From an uncultured Caryophanales bacterium (lineage in GTDB: Bacteria; Bacillota_I; Bacilli_A; RF39; UBA660), in assembly GCA_947302515.1 (NCBI GenBank), contig CAMYVT010000002.1, positions 1-64,000 on the forward strand: 64,000 bases of DNA. Reading direction: 5' to 3'. The translations under genes were made by a program, and so were the position numbers. The notes beneath the pieces were generated by a model. It had not been told where the DNA came from, did not search any database, and saw only the letters and a program-made list of their open reading frames with translations. Positions 16,502 through 25,089 of the stretch are shown here, one piece after another. Every line of letters begins with the position of its first letter. Position 1 is the stretch's first letter.

Positions 16502-17194
16502 TACTTGTACTTTAGTAATCAAACTATTGTAATAATCACATAAATCTTGAGATTTAAATTTAATTTGACCATCCTCTAATTCCCATGAATCATTATATGT
16601 TGTTAAAAAATTGAGTACACTTAAACTAACATCATAAACTTCATTAACCTTAGTACGTGTCTTTTGGAATAAATCTCTTGATTGTTGTAATTCACCATTC
16701 ATACTATCATCAAACATTAAATCTTGATAAAGAGAAACATAATAATCATCATCAGTACGTTCATAAATATTATTCATAATCTGATCTTCTTCCAAAGCAT
16801 ATAGCAATTCGTCTATCTGAGTATTAAACTCATCTTTAGACTCTTCCAAATATGCAACAGAATTCTTAAAATCAGGACCATCTTCTAAATAATTATCATA
16901 AGATAATATTTTAGATAATTTAGGATCATGAATTTTTTCATTAACACTTTGTACTTCTAACGCATAAGAATCTAAATAATCTTTAATAGATTCTTCTACA
17001 ATAGCATACTTCCCAGTTGTTTGTAACTTACGATTATATCTATCAGAAGTAACATTAAGTTTAGTTAATTCATTAATTTCTTTCTTTAATTTATTAATAG
17101 AAGTTGCATCACGAACAACTAAAAAACCTATTAATAGAAAAGCATCAATTAATATAAAACAAAATACTAATACAAACTTTCTTCTTGAATTCAA
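16487..17194 (-). CDS. Single-pass membrane protein of unknown function
   Basis: Residues 1-28 hold one N-terminal transmembrane helix (FVLVFCFILIDAFLLIGFLVV). The rest is probably extracellular and largely alpha-helical, rich in charged heptads. No family is recognised. The likely start is TTG at 17194, five bases after AAGGTGATTTTC. A GTG at 17203 would lie within that binding site. It sits 17 bp downstream of engB. Its C-terminus VQVKKDA is partly dictated by the terminator hairpin. Confidence 0.55.
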   Translation of the reverse strand: MNSRRKFVLVFCFILIDAFLLIGFLVVRDATSINKLKKEINELTKLNVTSDRYNRKLQTTGKYAIVEESIKDYLDSYALEVQSVNEKIHDPKLSKILSYDNYLEDGPDFKNSVAYLEESKDEFNTQIDELLYALEEDQIMNNIYERTDDDYYVSLYQDLMFDDSMNGELQQSRDLFQKTRTKVNEVYDVSLSVLNFLTTYNDSWELEDGQIKFKSQDLCDYYNSLITKVQVKKDA

Positions 17195-17211
17195 GAAAAT
17201 CACCTTCTTAA

Positions 17212-17799
17212 TTATTCATGAATAATATCATCAATCTTTTGTAAAACCTCTTTTACACCCAACTTAGTAATACTAGAAAATACTACTAAGTCATCCCCTA
17301 CAGCCAAATCCATAGCACGTAGTATATCCTTTAAATTCTTTTCTTTTTTACTTCCTCCTACTTTATCTGCTTTAGTAGCTATAACAGTAACAGGAAGATT
17401 ATAATACTTTAAAAAATTATACATTAACAAATCATCTTCAGTAGGTAAATGACGAAAATCAATAAGCAAGAATACTCTTTTTAATTCATCTCTCTTCTCT
17501 AAATATTCTTCAATCATCATACCAAATTTTGATTGTGTTTTTTTATCTACATTTGCATATCCATATCCAGGTACATCAATAAGATAAAAATTATTATTAA
17601 TAATATAGAAATTTAGAGTTTGAGTTTTTCCAGGCTTAGAAGAAATATAAGCTAAATTATTACGAGATAAAATAGAATTAATAAAACTACTCTTACCAAC
17701 ATTACTTCTTCCAACAAGTAAAAACTCTGGTTTACCTTCATCTGGATATTGACTCCTTCTAGTTGCAATAATATCTAAAGCAGCTTCTTTTATAACCAT
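17212..17799 (-). CDS. engB: Ribosome-biogenesis GTPase EngB/YsxC
   Basis: EngB is an essential GTPase for late 50S assembly. The 195 residues carry G1 GRSNVGKSS (about 28-36), G3 DVPGYGYA, G4 ATKADKV and the KPGKTQTLNFY switch motif typical of EngB. An AAGGTGATT site precedes the ATG. The nrnA stop codon is 11 bp upstream, so the two genes are probably co-transcribed. Confidence 0.96.
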   Translation of the reverse strand: MVIKEAALDIIATRRSQYPDEGKPEFLLVGRSNVGKSSFINSILSRNNLAYISSKPGKTQTLNFYIINNNFYLIDVPGYGYANVDKKTQSKFGMMIEEYLEKRDELKRVFLLIDFRHLPTEDDLLMYNFLKYYNLPVTVIATKADKVGGSKKEKNLKDILRAMDLAVGDDLVVFSSITKLGVKEVLQKIDDIIHE

Positions 17800-17810
17800 A
17801 TAATCACCTT

Positions 17811-18749
17811 CTACGAATTATATTCACTTAATAGATTATCTAAATCCTTCATAATAGCCAAAGCTTCATCCAATGTTTTAACTTTAGCTCCACAAGCATA
17901 TTTATGCCCACCACCATTATGAAGTTCTACAATTTTATTTACTTCAGGACCTCTAGAACGAATAGATATACGATATTGATCATTCTTTCTATCCTCGGTA
18001 ATTGTAGCCCAAACAATTACTTCTTTTATATAATTAAAGTCATTAATCATATTTCCAGGAGAAGCACTATCAACTCCAAATTGATTAATTACTTCATCAT
18101 TTATAATAACATATCCTAAATAGTTTTGTGTAATTTTCATATTTAATGATATATATCCTTCTAGTCTAACTTCACTTAAAGGCCTTAAGTAAAGCTTTTC
18201 ATAAGCTTTACTTAAATCAATAGGATATAAATCTAATAATTTAGATACTGCTAAAAAAGTATCAGAATTACAAGTACTAAATAAGAAACGATTAGAATCA
18301 GATACAATTCCCATATATAATAATTCTGCTATAGATTCATCACATTGTAATTCAGTAGAAAAAATCATATTCATAATAATTTCACAAGCAGAAGACTTTC
18401 TATCATCAATTAATTCTAAATCACAAAACTTTTCAATAAAAGGATGATGATCTATTTTTATAGAGTAAGATCCTTGAGAAAAATCAAGACTATCTACTCT
18501 TTTTAAATCAGGAGTATCAGTAACAATTAATAAGGCATTTTCAACTTTTTCTATTTTATCAAGTCTTCCAATATTAAGAAACTTACTACTACCTGTTCCA
18601 ATTGCAAGAACTTTCTTATTTGGATAAGTTAATCTAATAGAATCTCTTAAAGCAAGCTGACTGCATAATGCATCAGGATCAACACCAATATGTCTTGCAA
18701 TAACAATTGTATCATACTCTTTAATTTTATTAACTATTTCATTATACAT
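17811..18749 (-). CDS. nrnA: DHH-family phosphoesterase, NrnA-like oligoribonuclease/pAp phosphatase
   Basis: NrnA degrades nanoRNAs and dephosphorylates pAp. The DHH motifs are present in order: IARHIGVDPDALCSQLAL (D at 25-27), VTDTPD, KIDHHPF with the DHH triplet, and the DHHA1 signature GGGHKYACGAKV near the C-terminus. The length of 312 residues is normal. A weak AGGAAATG site precedes the ATG. The gene lies 10 bp after ackA and 11 bp before engB. Confidence 0.92.
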   Translation of the reverse strand: MYNEIVNKIKEYDTIVIARHIGVDPDALCSQLALRDSIRLTYPNKKVLAIGTGSSKFLNIGRLDKIEKVENALLIVTDTPDLKRVDSLDFSQGSYSIKIDHHPFIEKFCDLELIDDRKSSACEIIMNMIFSTELQCDESIAELLYMGIVSDSNRFLFSTCNSDTFLAVSKLLDLYPIDLSKAYEKLYLRPLSEVRLEGYISLNMKITQNYLGYVIINDEVINQFGVDSASPGNMINDFNYIKEVIVWATITEDRKNDQYRISIRSRGPEVNKIVELHNGGGHKYACGAKVKTLDEALAIMKDLDNLLSEYNS

Positions 18750-18759
18750 GAATCATTTC

Positions 18760-19944
18760 CTATCTATTCTTTATTAAATTTAATGTATCTCTAGCAATCA
18801 TTAGTTCTTCATCAGTAGGTATAACATATACATCTATCTTTGATTGATCAGAACTAATCTTAGCAATCTCTCCTCTAACACCATTTTTATCTAAATCAAT
18901 GTCTACTCCTAAGCAAGCTAACTTCTCGCAAACTTCTTTTCGTATTACAGAATTATTTTCACCAACTCCGGCAGTAAATACTATAATATCACAACCTTCA
19001 AGTAAAACATAATACTGAGCTATATAATCAACTATTCTTTGAACATATTTATTCTTAGCAAGTATAGCTTTTTCATTTCCTTTTTCACACTCTGAAACTA
19101 TATCACGTAAATCATGACTATATTCACTCATTCCATATACGCCACTATTTTTATTTAAATCATCAATTACTTCACTAGCATTTTTGCCTTCTTTTTCCAT
19201 AATATATGGAATAATTGAAGGATCAACATCACCAGATCTAGTACCCATCATAATACCAGCAAGAGGAGTAAACCCCATACTAGTATCAACACATTTCATA
19301 TCTTTAATTGCTGTAATTGATCCACCATTACCAATATGACAACTAATTAATTTAAAATTATCTTTTTTAATAAGATCTTTACAACAATCAGTAATATAAC
19401 GATGACTAGTACCATGAGCTCCATATTTACGAACTCCATAATCTTTATTCCAATGATAAGGAACAGGATATAAATATGTAACTTCATCCATACTTTGATG
19501 AAATGCAGTATCAAATACAACAACCATTGGAACATCAGGTAAAGCTTCTTTAAAAGCTTTTATTCCAAGTAAATGAGCAGGATTATGTAATGGAGCAAAA
19601 TCTTTAAACTCTTCAATGTCTTCCATTACTTGATTAGTAACAAATACTGATTCAGAATACTTACTTCCACCATGAACTATTCTATGTCCTACACCTTTAA
19701 TTTCATCTAAGGAACGAATTACTTCTAAAGCAACCAATTTATCAAGTAATATTTTAACAGCATCAGTATGATTATTAAGAGGTAACTCCTCAGTTATTCT
19801 TTGTCCATTATATTTAAGAGTATAATTACTACCATCAGATCCAATTCTTTCAAAAGTACCTGAAATTAATACACTCTCATCATTCATTTCATATAAACTA
19901 AATTTTAAGGAACTACTTCCTGCATTTATAGAAATAATTTTCAT
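18760..19944 (-). CDS. ackA: Acetate kinase (copy 1)
   Basis: Interconverts acetyl phosphate plus ADP with acetate plus ATP. The 394 residues show NAGSSSLKFS (7-16), GHRIVHGG, PMVVVFDTAFHQSM with the catalytic region, and HGTSHRYI, GNGGSI and FTAGVGENN for nucleotide binding. A second acetate-kinase gene lies 1 kb upstream beyond a prsW-like gene. The two proteins agree through every motif but clearly differ in sequence. The ATG follows GAAAGAGGGATAGAG. Confidence 0.95.
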   Translation of the reverse strand: MKIISINAGSSSLKFSLYEMNDESVLISGTFERIGSDGSNYTLKYNGQRITEELPLNNHTDAVKILLDKLVALEVIRSLDEIKGVGHRIVHGGSKYSESVFVTNQVMEDIEEFKDFAPLHNPAHLLGIKAFKEALPDVPMVVVFDTAFHQSMDEVTYLYPVPYHWNKDYGVRKYGAHGTSHRYITDCCKDLIKKDNFKLISCHIGNGGSITAIKDMKCVDTSMGFTPLAGIMMGTRSGDVDPSIIPYIMEKEGKNASEVIDDLNKNSGVYGMSEYSHDLRDIVSECEKGNEKAILAKNKYVQRIVDYIAQYYVLLEGCDIIVFTAGVGENNSVIRKEVCEKLACLGVDIDLDKNGVRGEIAKISSDQSKIDVYVIPTDEELMIARDTLNLIKNR

Positions 19945-19994
19945 CTCTATCCCTCTTTCCTTAAATATACTAATATTATACTATAAAAAGCATA

Positions 19995-20019
19995 ATAAAA
20001 AAAGTAGTAAAACTACTTT
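19995..20019 (-). terminator. Terminator between prsW and ackA copy 1
   Basis: AAAGTAG pairs with CTACTTT around a five-base loop (20001-20019), followed on the minus strand by TTTTTTTATTATG. The stem is short and AT-rich, so termination may be partial. Confidence 0.6.
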
Positions 20020-20886
20020 CTATTTCAACTTAAAACCACATCCTGCACAAAAATTACCTCCCCTATTACGTCTTCCACATATAGGGCAATAATTAATAAC
20101 TTTATTAGATTCAGTAGATACAGGTTTATAGTATAAAACACCTTGCTCATTTCTAGCAATAACACCAGTATTTAAATTATTAGTAAGATTCTGTTGTACC
20201 TTAGCAGTCTTATTAACAGTAATAAAACATATAACAACCATAGAAATATAAAATGTAAAAAATGGTACTAATTCAACAAATAATCCTATATATGTAGTAG
20301 AACTAGCATTAAAGATTAATGCATCATAAAATGTATGCAATAATATAGGAACTATAAAACTAAAGGCAATATTACGTCTATATAAAATATTATTATCACT
20401 AATCTCTGCTACTTTAGCTTTTGATAAAAAATAACCCATAGCAACTGCAAAACAAGCATGTCCAGGTACAGCAAGTACTGCCCTCATTATAGCATTACCA
20501 AAACCATATTGATAAACATACATAACGTTTTCTATACAAGCAAAACCCAAAGAAGCAAATACAGAATAAACTATAATATCAAAAATCTCATCAAAATCTT
20601 TACTATTATATGCTAATAATTTAATAACTAACCACTTAAAAAACTCTTCAATTAAAGCAACTCCAAAGAATACAGATATAAAAATATGTATAAATCCCCT
20701 ATTAGCATCCATTGGAAATATAAAATCAAAAATTACTTCACATATTAAAACCGGTATAACGGAAATAACCCCTAATACAAAAACTGATGTTAATAAGTTT
20801 TTAGGTTCTTTATTCCTATCTTTAGAATATATATAAAAACATAATGCAACTACGGGAGCTATCGCAGCAATAAATAATATTGACAT
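20020..20886 (-). CDS. prsW: PrsW-family intramembrane protease with C-terminal zinc ribbon
   Basis: PrsW proteins are membrane metalloproteases; in Bacillus PrsW cuts the anti-sigma factor RsiW. The 288-residue protein has about eight transmembrane helices and the family motif EEFFKWLVIKLL near residue 80, with EN and HTFYDAL as later putative metal ligands. Unusually it ends in a zinc ribbon, CPICGRRNRGGNFCAGCGFKLK. The ATG at 20886 is preferred over a GTG at 20895 that forms part of AGGTGAAGG. It lies between the two ackA genes, with a terminator on either side. Confidence 0.85.
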   Translation of the reverse strand: MSILFIAAIAPVVALCFYIYSKDRNKEPKNLLTSVFVLGVISVIPVLICEVIFDFIFPMDANRGFIHIFISVFFGVALIEEFFKWLVIKLLAYNSKDFDEIFDIIVYSVFASLGFACIENVMYVYQYGFGNAIMRAVLAVPGHACFAVAMGYFLSKAKVAEISDNNILYRRNIAFSFIVPILLHTFYDALIFNASSTTYIGLFVELVPFFTFYISMVVICFITVNKTAKVQQNLTNNLNTGVIARNEQGVLYYKPVSTESNKVINYCPICGRRNRGGNFCAGCGFKLK

Positions 20887-20968
20887 ACCCTTCACCTACT
20901 ATAATCATTAAACAATTTAATATTTATAAAGTCAACTTAACCAACAAAAGAAACCGTAAATTTACAAC

Positions 20969-20992
20969 AAAAAAAGCTCATTGAGCTTTTTT
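20969..20992 (-). terminator. Intrinsic terminator of ackA copy 2
   Basis: AAAAGCTCA pairs with TGAGCTTTT (20972-20980 with 20982-20990), followed by a U-run on the minus strand. The hairpin ends at the ackA stop codon. Confidence 0.75.
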
Positions 20993-22187
20993 ATTCACAT
21001 ACAATTTTATAAGTATCTCTAATAATCATAATTTCTTCATTAGTAGGAATTACATATACAGGGAAACTTGATTTTTCAGTAGTAATAATACCTTCATGAA
21101 CATCTTTAAATCCTGCAATCTTACTATTAGCTTCACTATCTACTTCAACACCCAATGGTTTTAATTTAGATAAAATAGCCTCTCTAGTTTCAGAACCATT
21201 TTCAAGTACTCCAGCAGTCATAACCATAGCATCAACTTTACCATCTAATTCTATATAATATTCAGCAATAAATCTATTGATAATATCAACATACATATCA
21301 AGAGCAAGCTTTGCTCTTTCATCACCCTCAGCAATAGCTTTTTCAACATCTCTATTATCATTAAATCCACATATACCTAAAAGACCACTCTTCTTATTTA
21401 AATCATTAGTAATTTCAGAAACATCTTTACCAGATTCCTTACAAACATATTCAATAATAGATGGATCAATAGAACCACAACGAGTACCCATCATTAAACC
21501 ATCAAGTGGAGTAAGACCCATAGTAGTATCAAAACATTTACCATCCTTAATACAACTAATAGAAGCACCACTACCAACATGACATATTATTAAGTTAACG
21601 TCGTCCTTACCCAACATATTCTTCATAGTTTCAGTAATATACTTATGACTAGTTCCATGAAATCCATATTTACGAACACCATATTTTTCATACCATTCAT
21701 AAGGTACTGGATACATATAATTTACTGGAGGCATAGTTTGATGAAAAGCTGTATCAAATACTGCAACATTAGGTACTCCAGGAAGAGCCTTTTGCATAGC
21801 TTCTATACCAGCTAAATTTCCAGGATGATGTAGAGGACCTAATTTAGTTAAATCTTTAATATCTTGTACTACTGTATCATCAATTAATACAGAATCACTA
21901 TATTTTTCTCCTCCATGTAAAACTCTATGTCCTACACCTTTAATTTCATCTAAACTTTCAACAGCTTTATGTTTAATTAACTCATCAAGCATAACATCTA
22001 CAGCTTCAGTATGATTTTTTAAATACTTTTCTCCCTTAATTTTTTCACCATTGATCTTAGTATTCCAAAAAGAATCCTCAAAACCAATTTTTTCAATATA
22101 ACCACTGATTATTACTTTTTCTTCAGGCATTTCAAACAATTGAAATTTTAAAGAACTACTACCAGCATTTACACATAAAAACTTCAT
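20991..22187 (-). CDS. ackA: Acetate kinase (copy 2)
   Basis: A second acetate kinase of 398 residues with NAGSSSLKFQ, GHRVLHGG, NVAVFDTAFHQTM, HGTSHKYI, GSGASI and MTAGVLENG. Where copy 1 has GVGENN, this copy has GVLENG, and GNGGS is GSGAS, so the nucleotide site differs slightly. It may be tuned for another direction or for another short-chain acid such as propionate, which is inference. AGAGAGGG precedes the ATG. No phosphotransacetylase gene is in the window. Confidence 0.93.
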   Translation of the reverse strand: MKFLCVNAGSSSLKFQLFEMPEEKVIISGYIEKIGFEDSFWNTKINGEKIKGEKYLKNHTEAVDVMLDELIKHKAVESLDEIKGVGHRVLHGGEKYSDSVLIDDTVVQDIKDLTKLGPLHHPGNLAGIEAMQKALPGVPNVAVFDTAFHQTMPPVNYMYPVPYEWYEKYGVRKYGFHGTSHKYITETMKNMLGKDDVNLIICHVGSGASISCIKDGKCFDTTMGLTPLDGLMMGTRCGSIDPSIIEYVCKESGKDVSEITNDLNKKSGLLGICGFNDNRDVEKAIAEGDERAKLALDMYVDIINRFIAEYYIELDGKVDAMVMTAGVLENGSETREAILSKLKPLGVEVDSEANSKIAGFKDVHEGIITTEKSSFPVYVIPTNEEIMIIRDTYKIVCE

Positions 22188-22245
22188 ATAATTCCCTCTC
22201 TTTCAACAAAAATAAAATATCAAAATTCTACATAATAGTCAATAT

Positions 22246-23427
22246 CTATAACAAGTCATTAAAATCTTTTTCATCAGTAATAACAATAGTATTCATAGAA
22301 TTAACAGCCTCATCAAGCATAGATAAATAATCAAATTTATTTTCCTCAATAATTGCAACTTCTTCTTTAGGATTAATAACTGGATGTTTAGGAACAAACA
22401 CAGTACAACAATCTTCATAAGGAAGAATACTAGTTTCATAAGTATCAATCTTACGAGCAATATCCATTATCTCTAATTTATCTAAACAAGCAACAGGTCT
22501 AATAATAGGCATATTAGTAACACTATTAATAACAGACATACTAGTTAATGTCTGACTAGCAACCTGTCCAACACTTTCTCCATTAATAATTGCATAAGCC
22601 TTATGACTCTTAGCAATTTTTTCCATAATACGATACATCATTCTACGCATTATTGTAATGCAATAGTCATCTCTACAATATTTATAAATACTTTCTTGTA
22701 TAGGAGTAAAATTAATAATATGAAGATTAATTTTATCAGTATAACTAGATAATTTGCGACAAAGAGTAATAACTTTCTCACGAGCTTCTAAACTAGTATG
22801 AGGAATTGCTTCAAAGTATACAGCATCAAGTTCAACACCCCTTTTCATAGCCAGATATCCAGCAACAGGAGAATCAATTCCTCCACTAAGCATTAGCATC
22901 CCTCTAGCTTGAGTTCCAATAGGATAACCACCACAACCCAAATATGTATTGTAATAAATATATGTATGTTTTTCTCTAATCTCAACATTAATTAATAAAT
23001 CAGGATTATGAACATCAACTTTAATATTAGGAATATTCTTTAATAGTAATCCACCAAGTACTCTATTAAAATCTTGACTATGAATAGGAAAAGACTTATC
23101 AGCTCTTTTAACATCAACTTTAAATGTAGAAAAAACTTCTTTAGAAATAACTTCTAATACAGTATTCTTAATATCATCTTCAGTAGAATCACATACATAA
23201 GCAATATGATAAGTATGAATACCAAATATTTTATCTATAATACCTTTAATATTATCCAAATCACTATCATTAAACATAATAGTCATACGAGCTCTATCTT
23301 TATTAATCTTAACATTATAATCAATTAATTTATTCTTAACAGAGTTATATAAAGTATTAATAAAGAAATTACGATTACCTTTCTTTGTAGATAATTCCCC
23401 ATATTTAATTAAAATAACACGATTCAT
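22246..23427 (-). CDS. thiI: tRNA 4-thiouridylation/thiamine sulfur-transfer protein ThiI
   Basis: ThiI adenylates U8 of tRNA for 4-thiouridine formation and can feed sulfur to thiamine synthesis. The 393 residues show the N-terminal ferredoxin-like and THUMP domains (1-165), the PP-loop MLMLSGGIDSPVAGYLAM (about 175-192) and the C-terminal PYEDCCTVFVPKHP. There is no rhodanese extension, as in Bacillus. The start at 23427 follows GGAGGTG. The longer frame to 23457 adds ten residues and has no binding site. The partner cysteine desulfurase is not in the window. Confidence 0.95.
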   Translation of the reverse strand: MNRVILIKYGELSTKKGNRNFFINTLYNSVKNKLIDYNVKINKDRARMTIMFNDSDLDNIKGIIDKIFGIHTYHIAYVCDSTEDDIKNTVLEVISKEVFSTFKVDVKRADKSFPIHSQDFNRVLGGLLLKNIPNIKVDVHNPDLLINVEIREKHTYIYYNTYLGCGGYPIGTQARGMLMLSGGIDSPVAGYLAMKRGVELDAVYFEAIPHTSLEAREKVITLCRKLSSYTDKINLHIINFTPIQESIYKYCRDDYCITIMRRMMYRIMEKIAKSHKAYAIINGESVGQVASQTLTSMSVINSVTNMPIIRPVACLDKLEIMDIARKIDTYETSILPYEDCCTVFVPKHPVINPKEEVAIIEENKFDYLSMLDEAVNSMNTIVITDEKDFNDLL

Positions 23428-23477
23428 AGAGCACCTCCAACATGCATATTTTATCATAAATAATTAACAATATCCAT

Positions 23478-23506
23478 AAAAAAATAAGTCATAAGACTTA
23501 TTTTTA
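23478..23506 (-). terminator. Terminator after the two-domain lipoprotein gene
   Basis: AAATAAGTC pairs with GACTTATTT around ATAA, with U-runs outside. The hairpin nearly duplicates the one at 24436-24462. Confidence 0.8.
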
Positions 23507-24385
23507 TTTAACATTAATTTTCTTTACTTCTGTTTCAAGAATTGTATCATATGTTGAAGTATTTAAGACAAGGAATTTTAATTCTATTTCTTTTATATCT
23601 TTAATATCATTATCCTTCAAATCATCTTCAAAGAAAGTCATGGTTTCATAACTCTTTTTTCCAGCAGAAACATCAGAATAGAAAGATGGATCAATCATAA
23701 ATCCGTTAATTGAAACATCTTTAGCTTGTATAGTTATATCTTGTCCTGTATTATTTTCGACATAAACATAAATATCTGCTCCTAATGAACTATCCTTATC
23801 ATTAAGTTTTAATAAATAGATTTTTACACCACTCTGATCTAATACTAAAGAACCTCTAGTTTCATATGATTGTTCATAGTTTTTAACATTAGTCTGTAAT
23901 TTAATTCCAGATTCAGTAAAGATATCATCCCAACTATCTCCATCAACAACAATAATATCAAACTCAAGATCTTTAATAGCTTTAATATTAGCAACTCTTA
24001 AATCTTCAATTGCAATAGAAATATCTCCATTTGCCTTCTTACCAGCAGCTACATCTTCAGAGAAAATAGGATCAATCATAAATCCATTTATAGAAAATCT
24101 TCTAGTTTGAACCATAATATTCTTACTAGTATTATTTTCAACATATACTCCAATGCTAGGCCCCCATGAATCCTCATATTTAAGACCTTTTACAGTAACT
24201 TTTACTCCATCTCTATCAACAATAACTTTTTCATCAAGAGATGCTCTTTGTAGAGTACCAGATTTACTAGTATTAGTACCTTTTTCTACCTTTTTCTCAT
24301 TATTATCTTTATTAGATATTCCACAACCAGTTAATACTAAAGAAGCTATTAATAGTAAAACAAAAATTCTAAATCCTTTCTTCAT
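23504..24385 (-). CDS. Lipoprotein with two tandem beta-sandwich-like domains
   Basis: Residues 1-21 are a lipoprotein signal peptide with lipobox LTGC (Cys21). After a charged linker come two homologous domains (about 45-165 and 170-293). Each contains YVENNT, then SINGFMIDP, then a DVxAGKK element and an EDL motif. This resembles DUF4352-type immunoglobulin-like exported domains. The function is unknown, and binding of wall or ligand is a guess. AGGAGGATAAT precedes the ATG. A terminator lies on each side, so it is transcribed alone. Confidence 0.72.
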   Translation of the reverse strand: MKKGFRIFVLLLIASLVLTGCGISNKDNNEKKVEKGTNTSKSGTLQRASLDEKVIVDRDGVKVTVKGLKYEDSWGPSIGVYVENNTSKNIMVQTRRFSINGFMIDPIFSEDVAAGKKANGDISIAIEDLRVANIKAIKDLEFDIIVVDGDSWDDIFTESGIKLQTNVKNYEQSYETRGSLVLDQSGVKIYLLKLNDKDSSLGADIYVYVENNTGQDITIQAKDVSINGFMIDPSFYSDVSAGKKSYETMTFFEDDLKDNDIKDIKEIELKFLVLNTSTYDTILETEVKKINVK

Positions 24386-24435
24386 ATTATCCTCCTTTAA
24401 TTTAATTATAAATATTTTTCAATTTAAAATCAAAC

Positions 24436-24462
24436 AAAAAATAAGTCAAAAGACTTATTTTA
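24436..24462 (-). terminator. Terminator of the ezrA-pseudopilin unit
   Basis: AAAATAAGTC and GACTTATTTT pair around AAAA, followed by an A/U-rich run. The stem core matches that at 23478-23506. Confidence 0.8.
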
Positions 24463-25089
24463 TTCTACAACTTTATGAGTACGATAAAAAGTTTTAGAAG
24501 TTAATTCACATTCATTACCTAAAACATCACTTGCAAAGTAAATATCTGTACCAAATTCTTTATTATATTTAAAAATAAAGTATAATTCTTCATAATAATT
24601 ATCAAATATTTCTTTATCTCCATCTAAACAGTTATACATTGTCACTTCTTCTAAATTATCTGAATCTGCATCTTTTGGTTTTTCAGTAGTCCATTCAGAC
24701 ACTTCCAAAATACTAACATTATTTTTATCTTCAAAAGATGCTTGGTCAATCAAATATTTACCACATTTTAATGTAACATAAGGTTTACCATCAATAGTCT
24801 CAACTTTAGACTCAGTAATATCACAATCCCCTTTACCAAAAGGATTCTTAATACTACTAAATAAACCTTCATCAATAGCCTCACCTAAGTAAACAACATT
24901 AGAATAATGGAAAGAAGCTATATTAGTAGCAACTGTCTTAGAAAAAGACCATGCATTTTCTTTCATAGTATTAAATTTTTGATTATTAGCTCCACCTAAA
25001 ATCATATATGCTCCTACAGCAAATATAACTAAAAGTAAAACAATGACTGTAATAATTTCAAATCTACCTGAACCTCTATTATTTCTCAT
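24460..25089 (-). CDS. Pseudopilin-like membrane protein downstream of ezrA
   Basis: The N-terminus MRNNRGSGRFEIITVIVLLLVIF resembles a type IV prepilin leader. A short basic segment with Gly5 is followed by Ser-Gly-Arg-Phe-Glu, putting Glu at +5 if cut after Gly5, and then a hydrophobic helix. The outer domain (about 40-209) contains four Cys that could form disulfides. No prepilin peptidase or assembly ATPase is in the window, so it may be only a single-pass membrane protein. Its start overlaps the end of ezrA by 11 bp, which suggests coupled translation. Confidence 0.6.
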   Translation of the reverse strand: MRNNRGSGRFEIITVIVLLLVIFAVGAYMILGGANNQKFNTMKENAWSFSKTVATNIASFHYSNVVYLGEAIDEGLFSSIKNPFGKGDCDITESKVETIDGKPYVTLKCGKYLIDQASFEDKNNVSILEVSEWTTEKPKDADSDNLEEVTMYNCLDGDKEIFDNYYEELYFIFKYNKEFGTDIYFASDVLGNECELTSKTFYRTHKVVE

